A stretch of DNA of 64,000 nucleotides from Glycomyces albidus (lineage in GTDB: Bacteria > Actinomycetota > Actinomycetes > Mycobacteriales > Micromonosporaceae): positions 49,100-113,099 of the forward strand of contig NZ_WIAO01000019.1 in assembly GCF_009451885.1 (NCBI RefSeq), in the 5' to 3' direction. The stretch's first letter is position 1. Every line of letters starts with the position of its first letter. Shown here in pieces: positions 41,023 to 49,082 of the stretch. The notes beneath the pieces are model-generated. The model did no database searches and was not told the DNA's origin. It worked only from the letters and a program-made list of their open reading frames with translations. Both the position numbers and the translations under genes were made by a program.

Positions 41023-42318
41023 ATGATCAGCCACCCTTACCGCCTCCGGCGCCGATCCCTCCTCGCGGGCGCCACCGGCGCCGCGGCGCTCGCCGCCGCG
41101 GCCGCCTGCGGCGACGACGGGCCGGCCGGCACCGCCGACGACCCGATCGAGATCAGCTTCGAATGGTGGGGAGACGAGGCCCGCGCCGAAGTCACCCAGC
41201 AGGCCGTCGACCTCTTCCAAGAGAAGAACGAGGGCATCAAGGTCCGCACCAACTTCGCGGACTTCCCCACCTACTGGGACTCCATGACCACCCGCATGGC
41301 CGCCAAGGACCTGCCGGACGTGCTGAACATGGACTACTCGCGGCTGCTGCAGTTCGGCAGCAACGGGCTCCTCATGCCGCTCGAAGGGCTCGTCGACACC
41401 TCCGACTTCCTGGACGGCTTCCTCGACACCGGCCACGTCAACGGCGAGCTGGTCGCCGTCCCGATCGCCGGCAACACGCTCGGCCTGATCTACCGCTCCG
41501 ACTGGTACGAGGCGGCCGGCGTGACCCTGCAGCCCGGCTACACCTGGGCCGACTACCAGAACGCCATCCGGACGGTCACCGGTACCCTCCCCGAAGGCAA
41601 GTGGGGCGGCGGCGACTTCGCCGGTCAGTACCACTTCATGGAGCTGTGGCTGCGCCAGCAGGGCGGCAGCTTCTACACCGAGGACGGCAAGGCGCTCAAC
41701 TTCGACAAGGCGAAGCTCGTCGAATGGTGGACGCTGAACGCCGACCTCCAGGCCGAGGGCGCCGTCCCGCCGATCGACGTGTCCTCGCAGTGGGCGCCCG
41801 AGAACGGGTTCGTCCTCGACACCATCGGCGCCGACCCCGGCTGGGACAACTTCCTGGCCTGGTACGCCCCGACGGTCGCCGAGAACGGCGGCACCCTCGC
41901 CCTGGCCGCGCCGCCGAGCCTGGACCCGGCGAACCTCGGCCTCTACCTCAAGCCGTCGATGCAGCTGTGCATCTCGGCCACCACCGAATACCCTGAGGAG
42001 TCGGGCAAGCTCATCGACTTCCTGCTCACCGACCCGGAGGCCATCGCGATCCTCGGCACCAGCCGCGGCATCCCGGCCACCAACGTCGGCCGCGAGAACG
42101 TCGAGATCGACGAGGTCTCCCAGGCCGTCCTCGACTACGAGGCCAGCGTCGAGCAGTACCTCACCGCGCCGCCGCCGCCCCCGCCGGCCGCCACCGGCTC
42201 GATCGAGGTCAAGTTCGGCGAGATCTACCAGCAGGTGCAGTACGGCGAACTGACGGCCGCCGAAGCGGTCGACACGTTCTTCACCGAAGCGGAGACGCTT
42301 CTGGCCGCCGAGCAGTAA
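41023..42318 (+). CDS. Rhamnose-operon sugar-binding lipoprotein (CUT1)
   Basis: A 431-residue family-1 solute-binding protein. The N-terminus YRLRRRSLLAGATGAAALAA with an Arg pair is Tat-like, and AAAACGDD is the lipobox region (Cys about 29). The mature domain begins IEISFEWWGDEARAEVTQQA. Near the C-terminus there is a run of Pro after YLTA, uncommon in this family. RBS AAGGAG lies about 11 bases before ATG. The ligand is probably rhamnose or a rhamno-oligosaccharide, by operon context only. Confidence 0.88.
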   Translation: MISHPYRLRRRSLLAGATGAAALAAAAACGDDGPAGTADDPIEISFEWWGDEARAEVTQQAVDLFQEKNEGIKVRTNFADFPTYWDSMTTRMAAKDLPDVLNMDYSRLLQFGSNGLLMPLEGLVDTSDFLDGFLDTGHVNGELVAVPIAGNTLGLIYRSDWYEAAGVTLQPGYTWADYQNAIRTVTGTLPEGKWGGGDFAGQYHFMELWLRQQGGSFYTEDGKALNFDKAKLVEWWTLNADLQAEGAVPPIDVSSQWAPENGFVLDTIGADPGWDNFLAWYAPTVAENGGTLALAAPPSLDPANLGLYLKPSMQLCISATTEYPEESGKLIDFLLTDPEAIAILGTSRGIPATNVGRENVEIDEVSQAVLDYEASVEQYLTAPPPPPPAATGSIEVKFGEIYQQVQYGELTAAEAVDTFFTEAETLLAAEQ

Positions 42319-42351
42319 ACCGACCGACCCACCGCAGAGGAAACACAAGCC

Positions 42352-43350
42352 GTGTCAGCGTCTCCCTCCACCGCCGCCGAGCCGAAGTCCGGCCCGGTCG
42401 GTGATGCCGGAGCGCCACCGGTCCGCGGGACCCGAGGAGCGGCCAAGCGCCGCTCCTCGGCGGTCCGCGGCGGTGAGCGACTCGCCGGCTACACCTTCAT
42501 GACCCCGTGGCTCATCGGCACCGCGGTGCTGACGATCGGGCCGATGGCCTGGTCGCTGTACCTGTCCTTCACCGACTACCACCTCATCCGGGGCGGCGAC
42601 TGGGTCGGGATGGCCAACTACACGGCGATCTTCGAGGACCCGATGTTCTTCCGCGCCGTCAGGGTCACGCTCCTGTACGTCGTGATCGCCGTCCCGATCA
42701 AACTCGTCGCCTCCCTGCTGGTGGCGATGCTCCTGTCGCAGCAGCGCCGCGGCATGGGCTTCTACCGGGCCGCGTTCTACATGCCCTCGCTCATCGCCAT
42801 GAGCGTCGGCGTCGCGCTCATCTGGAAGGCGCTGTTCTCCAACGACGGCACCCAGGACCGGTTCATGAGCGCCTTCGGCTGGGACGGCGGCGGCTTCCTC
42901 GGCAACCCCGAAGTCTCGATCCTCATGCTGGTGCTGCTGGCGGTGTGGAGCTTCGGCGCGCCCATGGTCATCTTCCTGGCCGGGCTCATGCAGGTCCCCC
43001 AGGAGCTCTACGAGGCGGCCGACGTCGACGGCGCGAGCAAATGGCGCAAGTTCGTCCACATCACGCTGCCGATGCTCTCGCCGGTCATCTTCTTCAACGT
43101 GCTCATGGAGACCGTCGGCGCGTTCCAGCTCTTCGGCCCCGCCTACATCATCGGCGGCGACGCCGGCGCCCCGGCCTGGTCGACGCTCTTCTACACCGTG
43201 CGTATCTACAGCCTGGCCTTCACCGACTTCCGCATGGGCTACGCCTCCGCCTACGCATGGCTCCTGGTCCTCGCCGTCGGCATCGTCACGATCGTCATGT
43301 TCCGGGCCGCCGGGCGGCTCGTCTTCTACGCGGGGGAGGACGGCCGATGA
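42352..43350 (+). CDS. Sugar ABC transporter permease, MalF-like
   Basis: A 332-residue CUT1 permease with a basic, non-conserved cytosolic N-terminus of about 45 residues and about six helices (first GYTFMTPWLIGTAVLTIGPM). The EAA loop is YEAADVDGASKWRKFVHITL (about 222-241). GTG 42352 has GAGGAAA upstream. It overlaps the next permease by ATGA. No ATPase gene follows, so a shared ATPase from elsewhere is implied. Confidence 0.88.
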   Translation: MSASPSTAAEPKSGPVGDAGAPPVRGTRGAAKRRSSAVRGGERLAGYTFMTPWLIGTAVLTIGPMAWSLYLSFTDYHLIRGGDWVGMANYTAIFEDPMFFRAVRVTLLYVVIAVPIKLVASLLVAMLLSQQRRGMGFYRAAFYMPSLIAMSVGVALIWKALFSNDGTQDRFMSAFGWDGGGFLGNPEVSILMLVLLAVWSFGAPMVIFLAGLMQVPQELYEAADVDGASKWRKFVHITLPMLSPVIFFNVLMETVGAFQLFGPAYIIGGDAGAPAWSTLFYTVRIYSLAFTDFRMGYASAYAWLLVLAVGIVTIVMFRAAGRLVFYAGEDGR

Positions 43351-44228
43351 CCGTCAAGACCGAACACGCGGTCGCCGGGAACCGCAGACCGGCGTCCGTC
43401 CAGATGAAGTCCGTCGTGTGGCACGCGTGCATGCTCGCCGTGCTCGCGGTGGTGCTGTACCCCCTGCTCTGGGTCGTCACGGCCTCGCTCAAGGACAACG
43501 TCGACATCATCACCGACACCGCGCTCTGGCCCGACCAGGTCACCTGGGAGCACTTCGGCAACGCGTTCGACGGACTCGCGGGGATCCCGCTGTGGCGGTT
43601 CTTCTGGAACTCGTTCCTGATCTCGGCCCTCTCGGTCGTCGGCACGGTCGCCTCCTCGGCGATCACCGCCTACGCCCTCGCCAGGCTCCAGTTCCCGGGC
43701 CGGGGCCTCATGCTCGGCATCGTCATCGCGACCCTGCTGCTGCCGGGCCAGGTCATGCTCATCCCGCAGTACCTGATCTTCAGCGAGCTCGAGCTGACCG
43801 ACTCCTACATCCCGCTCGTGATCGGCAAGTTCCTCGCGCTCGACGCGTTCTTCGTGTTCCTGTTCATGCAGTTCCTGCGGGGCATCCCGCGCGAACTCGA
43901 CCAGGCCGCGAAGATCGACGGGGCCGGCCACTTCCGGATCTTCTTCTCGATCCTGCTGCCGCTCATGCGGCCCGCGGTGGTGACCACGTCGATCTTCACC
44001 TTCATCTGGTCGTGGAACGACTTCATGGGCCCGCTGATCTACCTGTACGACATGGAGAAGTTCCCGCTGCCGCGGCTGCTGCAGGCGTACTCGAACTCCG
44101 AGGGCGTCACGAACTGGGGCGGCATGATGGCGATGACCCTGCTCTCCCTCGTGCCGGTGGTGCTGTTCTTCCTGGTCTTCCAGCGGTTCCTCATCCAGGG
44201 CATCGCCACCTCCGGGGTCAAGGGATAG
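43347..44228 (+). CDS. Sugar ABC transporter permease, MalG-like
   Basis: A 293-residue partner permease starting at ATG 43347 in overlap with the previous stop. It has about six helices and the EAA loop LDQAAKIDGAGHFRIFFSIL (about 190-209). The C-terminus FQRFLIQGIATSGVKG is a typical MalG-type ending. It would form the rhamnose or rhamnoside channel with the upstream permease. Confidence 0.9.
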   Translation: MTVKTEHAVAGNRRPASVQMKSVVWHACMLAVLAVVLYPLLWVVTASLKDNVDIITDTALWPDQVTWEHFGNAFDGLAGIPLWRFFWNSFLISALSVVGTVASSAITAYALARLQFPGRGLMLGIVIATLLLPGQVMLIPQYLIFSELELTDSYIPLVIGKFLALDAFFVFLFMQFLRGIPRELDQAAKIDGAGHFRIFFSILLPLMRPAVVTTSIFTFIWSWNDFMGPLIYLYDMEKFPLPRLLQAYSNSEGVTNWGGMMAMTLLSLVPVVLFFLVFQRFLIQGIATSGVKG

Positions 44229-44236
44229 CGGCGGCC

Positions 44237-44869
44237 ATGGCCGGACGCATCTACGGCTCGCAGGCGTCGCCGAGGCCGCAGCGGCGGCAGGCGTTCGGCG
44301 AGGGCTTCGCGCTCTTCGCCGAATGCCTGCTGACCGGCGTCTGGTTCGCCCTGGCGGCCCTCCCGGTGGTGACGGTCCCGGCCGCGCTGGCGGCCGCGGC
44401 CCGGCACCTGCGGGCCCACACCGAAGGGGACTCGACGTCGTGGGTCTCGTTCTGGTCGGACTTCCGGGCCGCCTGGCGGGGCGGCCGGCGCGTCGGCCTG
44501 GCCGTGGTCGGCGCGGGCGTCGTGCTGGCGCTGAACCTGGCCGTGCTCGCGCAGGAGGGCGTGCCCGGCCGCTCCGGGTTCGCCCTGGCGACGTTCGTCG
44601 TCGCGGGCCTGGCGCTGACGGTGCTGCTGCGCGCGGCCGCGGACTGGTCCCCAGGGGAGCGCTGGCGCGACCTGTTCGCCTCCGCCGTGGACGCCGCCCG
44701 GACCGATCCCGGCGGCACCGGGATCCTCCTGGGCGGGGTCGCGGTGCTCGCGGCGACGACCTGGGCCCTGTGGGTGCTGGCGGTCCCGATGGCCGGGTGC
44801 CTGGTGGGCGCGGCGGTCGCGGTGCGGCGCAGGCGCCTCGACCGCTCCGGGGAGGACGCGGGGGAGTAG
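44237..44869 (+). CDS. DUF624/YesL-like membrane protein
   Basis: A 210-residue integral membrane protein with about five hydrophobic segments, starting at ATG 44237 eight bases after the permease stop. The early GEGFALFAECLLTGVWFALA and RHLRAHTEGDSTSWVSFWSDF match the layout of DUF624 (YesL) proteins, which in Bacillus lie with rhamnogalacturonan-use genes and accompany CUT1 permeases in many operons. Molecular function unknown; perhaps an accessory or assembly factor for the transporter. Last gene of the rhamnose operon. Confidence 0.75.
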   Translation: MAGRIYGSQASPRPQRRQAFGEGFALFAECLLTGVWFALAALPVVTVPAALAAAARHLRAHTEGDSTSWVSFWSDFRAAWRGGRRVGLAVVGAGVVLALNLAVLAQEGVPGRSGFALATFVVAGLALTVLLRAAADWSPGERWRDLFASAVDAARTDPGGTGILLGGVAVLAATTWALWVLAVPMAGCLVGAAVAVRRRRLDRSGEDAGE

Positions 44870-44951
44870 TCCTCACGGGCGATCGGCGGACGCGCGGCGT
44901 CCTGCGCGAGAAGGATCGGAGTTCCTTCCAGCGACGGGTGTCGATGCTTGC

Positions 44952-44957
44952 TAGCGT
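44952..44957 (+). promoter_or_regulatory. -10 box before membrane protein gene
   Basis: TAGCGT in the context GCTAGCGTGG, about 70 bp before the ATG at 45027. A small hairpin (TGGGGG/CCCCCA, just downstream) would lie in the leader. No clear -35. Confidence 0.3.
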
Positions 44958-45026
44958 GGGGGAGAACCACCCCCAAGTGGTCCGGCCGCCCCGGCCGGTG
45001 CCCGTGAACCCGCACGGAGGCAACGC

Positions 45027-45650
45027 ATGTCCCAGACTCCGCCCCAGCCCGCCGGCAAGGTCCGACCCGGATCGGTCAGCCTCGCGGTGTGGCTCCAGAT
45101 CCTCCTCGCCGTCTTCCTCCTCGCCCAGACCGTCGTGAGCTTCGTGTACGGCGCCGACGCGGGTGCCGCCGCCGAGGACGCCCTCGAGGCGCAGGGCGTG
45201 GCCGTGTCCGACCTGCCGCAGGGCACCACGTTCGAGCCGGGCGTCGGCGCGCTCGCCTTCAACGTCGTGCTCGCGGTCGGCCTGCTGCTGCTCGCGGCCT
45301 TCAACGGCGCCGGGAAGCGCCCGGCGCGCATCATCACCTGGATCGTCCAGCCGATCATCCTCCTGTGCACGCTGGCCGGCCTGGCCTCGACGCTGTTCAT
45401 GACCCAGTTCCTGACGTACGCGTTCGAGAACTCGGGCGACCCGACCCTGGAGGCCCTCGACGTCGAGGCCATCGTGGACGCCGTCACCGGCGCCTACCCG
45501 GCGTGGACCGCCGTCCTCTCCTGGGGCGCGCTCGTCCTGGGCGTGCTCGGCTCGCTGCTGGTGATCATCCTGCTGGCCGTGCCGTCCGCGAACGCGTTCT
45601 TCCGCAAGGAGGAGCCGGAGAAGTACATCCCGGGCGCGCCGGAGGCCTAG
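45027..45650 (+). CDS. Membrane protein of unknown function
   Basis: A 207-residue protein with four predicted transmembrane helices (about residues 20-40, 75-92, 102-124 and 155-180) and a conserved-looking extracellular loop with acidic residues between helices 3 and 4 (NSGDPTLEALDVEAIVDAV). The short N-terminus is Pro/Gln-rich and the C-terminus hydrophilic (FFRKEEPEKYIPGAPEA). RBS GGAGG lies eight bases before ATG. I do not recognise the family. It has its own terminator and is a single transcription unit. Confidence 0.75.
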   Translation: MSQTPPQPAGKVRPGSVSLAVWLQILLAVFLLAQTVVSFVYGADAGAAAEDALEAQGVAVSDLPQGTTFEPGVGALAFNVVLAVGLLLLAAFNGAGKRPARIITWIVQPIILLCTLAGLASTLFMTQFLTYAFENSGDPTLEALDVEAIVDAVTGAYPAWTAVLSWGALVLGVLGSLLVIILLAVPSANAFFRKEEPEKYIPGAPEA

Positions 45651-45672
45651 GCCCCGCCGAACCGAGCGAAAG

Positions 45673-45710
45673 ACAACTCGGGCCGGTCCCGCAGGACCGG
45701 CCCGAGTTGT
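45673..45710 (+). terminator. Strong rho-independent terminator
   Basis: A perfect 17-bp stem (45673-45689 with 45694-45710; arm ACAACTCGGGCCGGTCC) with a CGCA loop, followed by TTCGTATCACGTTTT. Confidence 0.9.
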
Positions 45711-45999
45711 TTCGTATCACGTTTTACATAAGAGATATATCGACGCCGAGGCGTTCCGCCTCGACCGCCCAGCGGTCCTCACCACGCTCAGCTCTCCATA
45801 TCGCCGGGCTTCGCCCGTCAGCAGCACAAAAGAGCCCTCGAATTTCCCCGATACGGGTGTCGGCCCCTCCGGCTAGAATCTCGGTACACCCACCGAAGCG
45901 AAACGAAACGACCACACACCGCTCGTCCGCCGGCGAGCGAGAGGAGACCGACCCAGGGCACCGGGCCGCCAGGCGGACGGAGCCGCCGAGAGGAACGCC
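45711..45999 (+). promoter_or_regulatory. Non-coding interval before pgsA-like gene
   Basis: No supported gene in this 289-bp gap. Its left part is AT-rich (TTTTACATAAGAGATATAT) and holds a small hairpin CGAGGCG/CGCCTCG at 45747-45763. A -10 box TAGAAT lies at 45874-45879, about 120 bp before the TTG start at 46000, without a clear -35. Confidence 0.45.
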
Positions 46000-46608
46000 T
46001 TGAGCAAGTCAGCAACAGCGCCGCCCACCGGCTGGGGGGTGTGGACCTGGCCCAACCTCGTGACCGCCGTGCGCCTCCTCGGCATCCCGCTGTTCTGCTA
46101 CCTCCTCCTGGCGACGCAGTACTACTGGCAGGCCGCGGTCGTCCTCGCCGTCGGCAGCGGCACCGACTGGGTCGACGGGCAGCTCGCCCGGCACCTGAAC
46201 CAGGTCTCGAAACTCGGCCGGCTCCTCGACCCGTTCGTGGACCGGCTCTACATCCTCACCGCGCTCCTGGCCCTCACCTACGTGGGCCTGCTCCCGTGGC
46301 TGTTCACGCTCGCCGCCCTCGCCCGCGAGGCCGTCATGGTCGCGATGGTCATCGTCCTGCGCTGGCACGGCTTCGCGCCGCCCCAAGTCCACTTCCTGGG
46401 GAAGGCCTCCACCGCGGTGGTGTTCTGCTCGTTCCCGGTGCTCGTCATCGCCGGGCTCGTGCCCGAGGCCGACGCCTGGGCCAAGCCGCTCGGCTGGGCC
46501 CTCGCGTGGTGGGGCCTGGGCCTGTACTGGCTCGCGGCCCTGGTGTACCTGCGCCAGGCCGCCGGCCTCCTCAAGACCGGGCGCCACCGCACCGAGATCC
46601 CCGCCTGA
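46000..46608 (+). CDS. CDP-alcohol phosphatidyltransferase (PgsA-like)
   Basis: An integral membrane enzyme transferring a phosphatidyl group from CDP-diacylglycerol, probably to glycerol-3-phosphate or another alcohol. The 202-residue protein has the full catalytic motif D-G-x2-A-R-x8-G-x3-D-x3-D (Asp59-Gly60 to Asp81, DGQLARHLNQVSKLGRLLDP), plus Asp56, and about five helices. It corresponds by position to mycobacterial pgsA2, upstream of gcvH and garA. The TTG start at 46000 is supported by GAGAGGA seven bases upstream. Confidence 0.85.
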   Translation: MSKSATAPPTGWGVWTWPNLVTAVRLLGIPLFCYLLLATQYYWQAAVVLAVGSGTDWVDGQLARHLNQVSKLGRLLDPFVDRLYILTALLALTYVGLLPWLFTLAALAREAVMVAMVIVLRWHGFAPPQVHFLGKASTAVVFCSFPVLVIAGLVPEADAWAKPLGWALAWWGLGLYWLAALVYLRQAAGLLKTGRHRTEIPA

Positions 46609-46695
46609 GCAGGGAAGCGGTCCCATCCCTGCTTCCGCGAGCGGCGGTCGATCACGCGGCCCCCGCCCCGGCGCAGCGCCGCTTCGGCCGGGCGA

Positions 46696-46701
46696 TACGG
46701 T
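46696..46701 (+). promoter_or_regulatory. -10 box before gcvH
   Basis: TACGGT in the context GCGATACGGT, about 50 bp before GTG 46753. The preceding 90 bp after pgsA contain an imperfect GCAGGGA/TCCCTGC hairpin and nothing else recognisable. Confidence 0.35.
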
Positions 46702-46752
46702 CATGTGCGTCCGACCCCGCACAAGGCGGGGGCTCGCAGAGGGGAGCACCAG

Positions 46753-47130
46753 GTGATTCCGGAAGAACTGCGCTACACCGCTGAGCACGAGTGGGTCGAG
46801 CGGCGCGACGGGAACGTCGTCCGCATCGGCATCACCGAGTTCGCGCAGAATGCGCTGGGCGACGTCGTATACGTCCAACTTCCGGAGGCGGGCGCCGAGG
46901 TTCGGGCCGGTGACGTGGTCGGCGAAGTCGAGTCGACCAAGAGCGTCTCCGACGTGTACGCTCCGTTGACCGGTAGGATTCTTGCACGCAATGACGAATT
47001 GTCGGAATCCCCGGAATTGGTGAACAGCGACCCCTATGCGGCGGGCTGGATGTTCGACATCGAAGTCGAGGATTCCGGCTCGCTCAGTGCTTTGCTCGAC
47101 GCCGGTGCGTATGCGAAGCTTACGGAGTGA
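46753..47130 (+). CDS. gcvH: Glycine cleavage system H protein
   Basis: Lipoyl carrier of the glycine cleavage system, shuttling the aminomethyl group between P, T and L proteins. A 125-residue protein of standard length with the lipoyl lysine in VESTKSVSDV (Lys about 63). GTG 46753 has GAGGGGAG upstream; an in-frame start at 46705 would add a basic extension. The gene is followed 35 bp later by garA, as in mycobacteria. Partner gcvP lies at 49083; gcvT and the L protein are not in the window. Confidence 0.93.
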   Translation: MIPEELRYTAEHEWVERRDGNVVRIGITEFAQNALGDVVYVQLPEAGAEVRAGDVVGEVESTKSVSDVYAPLTGRILARNDELSESPELVNSDPYAAGWMFDIEVEDSGSLSALLDAGAYAKLTE

Positions 47131-47164
47131 CCAGAGGGTCCAGACTTGTAGAAGGTGGCAATCC

Positions 47165-47599
47165 ATGACGCGTTCGAATGACGAGTTCCCTCCGCCGGAT
47201 GTGACGGCCACGATGAACCTGTCCGCCTTGCAGGAGGGCGGCGAGGTCGACGCGGAACTCAACTCAGCCCGGTTGGCGGACTCCCTGCCGGCGGGCACCG
47301 CGTTGCTGGTGGTCCGCCGCGGGCCGAACGCCGGTGCGCGCTTCCTGCTCAACACCGAGGTGACGACCTCCGGGCGCCACCCCGATTCGGACATCTTCCT
47401 CGACGACGTGACCGTGTCGCGGCGCCACGCCGAGTTCCACCGGGACGCGTCGGGCTTCACCGTCCGCGACGTGGGCAGCTTGAACGGCACCTACGTCAAC
47501 CGCGAGCGCGTGGAGACCGCGGGCCTCGGGAACGGCGACGAGGTGCAGATCGGCAAGTTCCGCCTGGTGTTCATCTCCGGTCCCAAGCCGGCCGCGTAG
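47165..47599 (+). CDS. garA: FHA-domain regulator GarA/OdhI
   Basis: A phosphorylation-switched regulator of 2-oxoglutarate dehydrogenase and glutamate metabolism in actinobacteria. The 144-residue protein has an N-terminal tail with the kinase target region DVTATMNL (Thr about 14 and 16, where GarA has ETTS), and an FHA domain (about 48-135) with GRHPDSDIFLDD, SRRHAEF and GSLNGTYVN phosphothreonine-binding residues. RBS GAAGGTGG lies before ATG 47165. Located between gcvH and the nuclease gene. Confidence 0.9.
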   Translation: MTRSNDEFPPPDVTATMNLSALQEGGEVDAELNSARLADSLPAGTALLVVRRGPNAGARFLLNTEVTTSGRHPDSDIFLDDVTVSRRHAEFHRDASGFTVRDVGSLNGTYVNRERVETAGLGNGDEVQIGKFRLVFISGPKPAA

Positions 47600-47648
47600 C
47601 ACCGAGTCGTCCGCGGGCGCGCTGCGCGCGCGCCTGCGGCGCAGTAGG

Positions 47649-47691
47649 CTGAGAGTCTCAGGACCCGCCCGGGCCAGTCCCTGGCGGGTCC
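47649..47691 (+). terminator. Hairpins after garA
   Basis: The perfect palindrome CTGAGAGTCTCAG (47649-47661) abuts a second hairpin, GGACCCGCC (47661-47669) with GGCGGGTCC (47683-47691), loop 13 nt, followed by TTCCATT. The second is a plausible terminator; the first could be an operator or part of the same structure. Confidence 0.55.
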
Positions 47692-47726
47692 TTCCATTAG
47701 ACGGCGATCCGTTGGAGGCGTTACCG

Positions 47727-48197
47727 GTGCGGATGATGACCGTAGTCGGGGTCCGGGTGGAACTCCCGAGCAACCAGCCGGTGGTGCTCCTCAAAGAGGT
47801 CGACGGGAATCGGTACCTGCCGATCTGGATCGGGACGGTGGAGGCCGCGGCGATCGCCTACCAGCAGCAGGACGTGCAGCTGTCGCGTCCGCTGACGCAC
47901 GATCTGATGCGGGATGTGCTGGACGCGCTGGACGTCGCCTTGACGGCCGTGGAGATCACGGAGCTGCGGGACACGATCTACTTCGCCGAGCTGGTCCTGG
48001 ACGGGCGTACGCGGGTCTCCTCGCGTTCGTCGGACGCGATCGCGCTGGCGCTGCGGACGGAGGCGCCGATCTGGTGCGCGGACGCGGTGCTGGACGAGGC
48101 CGGGGTGGTCCTGCCGGATACGCAGGAGGACGAAGTGGAGAAGTTCCGGGAGTTCCTCGAAGAGGTCACGCCTGAGGACTTCGACGAGAACCGCTGA
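47727..48197 (+). CDS. Bifunctional nuclease-family (DUF151) protein
   Basis: A 156-residue member of the bifunctional nuclease family, small acidic proteins with reported DNase/RNase activity. Landmarks are VELPSNQPVVLLKEVDGNRYLPI, IGTVEAAAIAYQQQ, FAELVLDG and SSRSSDAIALALRTEAPIW (the last is diagnostic). GTG 47727 has GGAGG eight bases upstream; TTG 47712 and ATG 47733 are alternatives. In mycobacteria the homologue lies in the same gcvH-garA-gcvB neighbourhood. Confidence 0.88.
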   Translation: MRMMTVVGVRVELPSNQPVVLLKEVDGNRYLPIWIGTVEAAAIAYQQQDVQLSRPLTHDLMRDVLDALDVALTAVEITELRDTIYFAELVLDGRTRVSSRSSDAIALALRTEAPIWCADAVLDEAGVVLPDTQEDEVEKFREFLEEVTPEDFDENR

Positions 48198-48301
48198 CCC
48201 CCGCGACCTGCCGAGGTTTTCTCTGGTTCCGCCCATGGTGGAGGGTCGGTGCGCGTTACGCTCTCCCTCGGAGAACACCGGTTGTGCTCGGAGGATGCGC
48301 G

Positions 48302-48859
48302 ATGGACGCCCACAGTGAACCCGCGGGACGCACCGCGGTCCCTCCCAGTCAGATCCGCGGTTGGCGCGGGACGGCGGCGTGCCGGGTCGTGGGGATCACG
48401 TACCGGCAGCTCGATTACTGGGCGCGGACGGGCCTGGTGGAGCCGAGCATTCGGCGGGCGTCGGGTTCGGGGTCGAACCGGTTGTACTCGTTCCGGGACA
48501 TCATCGTCCTGAAGGTGATCAAGCGGCTGCTGGACGCGGGGGTGTCGCTGCAGAACATCCGCAAGGCGGTGGTGGCGCTGCGGTCGCGGGGTGTGAAGGA
48601 CCTGGCGGAGATCACGCTGATGTCGGACGGTTCGACGGTGTACGAGTGCCGGTCGGCGGGCGAGGTGATCGACCTGCTGCGGGGCGGCCAGGGGGTGTTC
48701 GGGATCGCGGTGCGGACGACGGTGACCGAGGTGATGGGGCGGTTGGCGACGCTGCCGGGTGAGGCGCCGGTGAAGGCGCCGACGCAGCTGTACGGGCCGG
48801 AGCGGGTGGAGGAGCGCCACAGGGCGGGTGTGCCCGCTCGCCGGCGCGGGGTGTCCTGA
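48302..48859 (+). CDS. MerR-family regulator (Rv1830 type)
   Basis: A 185-residue MerR-like regulator with the [23 protein letters not shown] (about 29-48), the wing [20 protein letters not shown] and a C-terminal part including [12 protein letters not shown]. This matches the conserved actinobacterial protein next to gcvB and the bifunctional nuclease (mycobacterial Rv1830-like), not the FtsR (Rv1828-like) protein. ATG 48302 has GGAGG seven bases upstream. It lies just before the gcvP riboswitch. Ligand unknown. Confidence 0.88.
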   Translation: MDAHSEPAGRTAVPPSQIRGWRGTAACRVVGITYRQLDYWARTGLVEPSIRRASGSGSNRLYSFRDIIVLKVIKRLLDAGVSLQNIRKAVVALRSRGVKDLAEITLMSDGSTVYECRSAGEVIDLLRGGQGVFGIAVRTTVTEVMGRLATLPGEAPVKAPTQLYGPERVEERHRAGVPARRRGVS

Positions 48860-48861
48860 CC

Positions 48862-48867
48862 TACGAT
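48862..48867 (+). promoter_or_regulatory. -10 box of gcvP transcript
   Basis: TACGAT, 19 bp before the first pairing element of the glycine riboswitch, so transcription would start just ahead of the aptamer. It sits right after the MerR stop. No strong -35. Confidence 0.45.
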
Positions 48868-48885
48868 GGCGGCAGAGCCGGAAAA

Positions 48886-48976
48886 CCGGGCGGGAGAGAT
48901 CGTGGGCCTCATGCGCTACACGGCACCGAAGGGGCAAGTCCCTCGCTTCAAACTCTCAGGTACCAGGACCGCCCGG
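48886..48976 (+). ncRNA. Glycine riboswitch, single aptamer
   Basis: Contains the glycine-aptamer signature: GGGAGAG at 48892, GCACCGAAGGGGCAA at 48923 and ACTCTCAGG at 48952, closed by a perfect P1 stem CCGGGCGG (48886-48893) with CCGCCCGG (48969-48976). It lies upstream of gcvP, which encodes the glycine decarboxylase, so it is expected to switch the gene on when glycine is high. A second aptamer core is not seen, so this is the singlet type. About 105 bases separate it from the GTG start and hold the expression platform. Confidence 0.9.
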
Positions 48977-49082
48977 GTTAGGCCGCTCTGAAGCCGACTG
49001 TGCGCGCTTGGCTCGCAAGCGCCGCCGCGGGCCGGTGACAGACGAGGGGATGCCAGTGTCGTCCCATGTCACCGGAGGTACC

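Noticed and set aside
45724..45915. A 63-codon minus-strand open frame
   Set aside because: GTG start without RBS, opposite the -10 region of the pgsA-like gene, no domain.
48977..49082. A second glycine aptamer
   Set aside because: No second GGGAGAG or ACTCTCAGG core between the first aptamer and the gcvP start.
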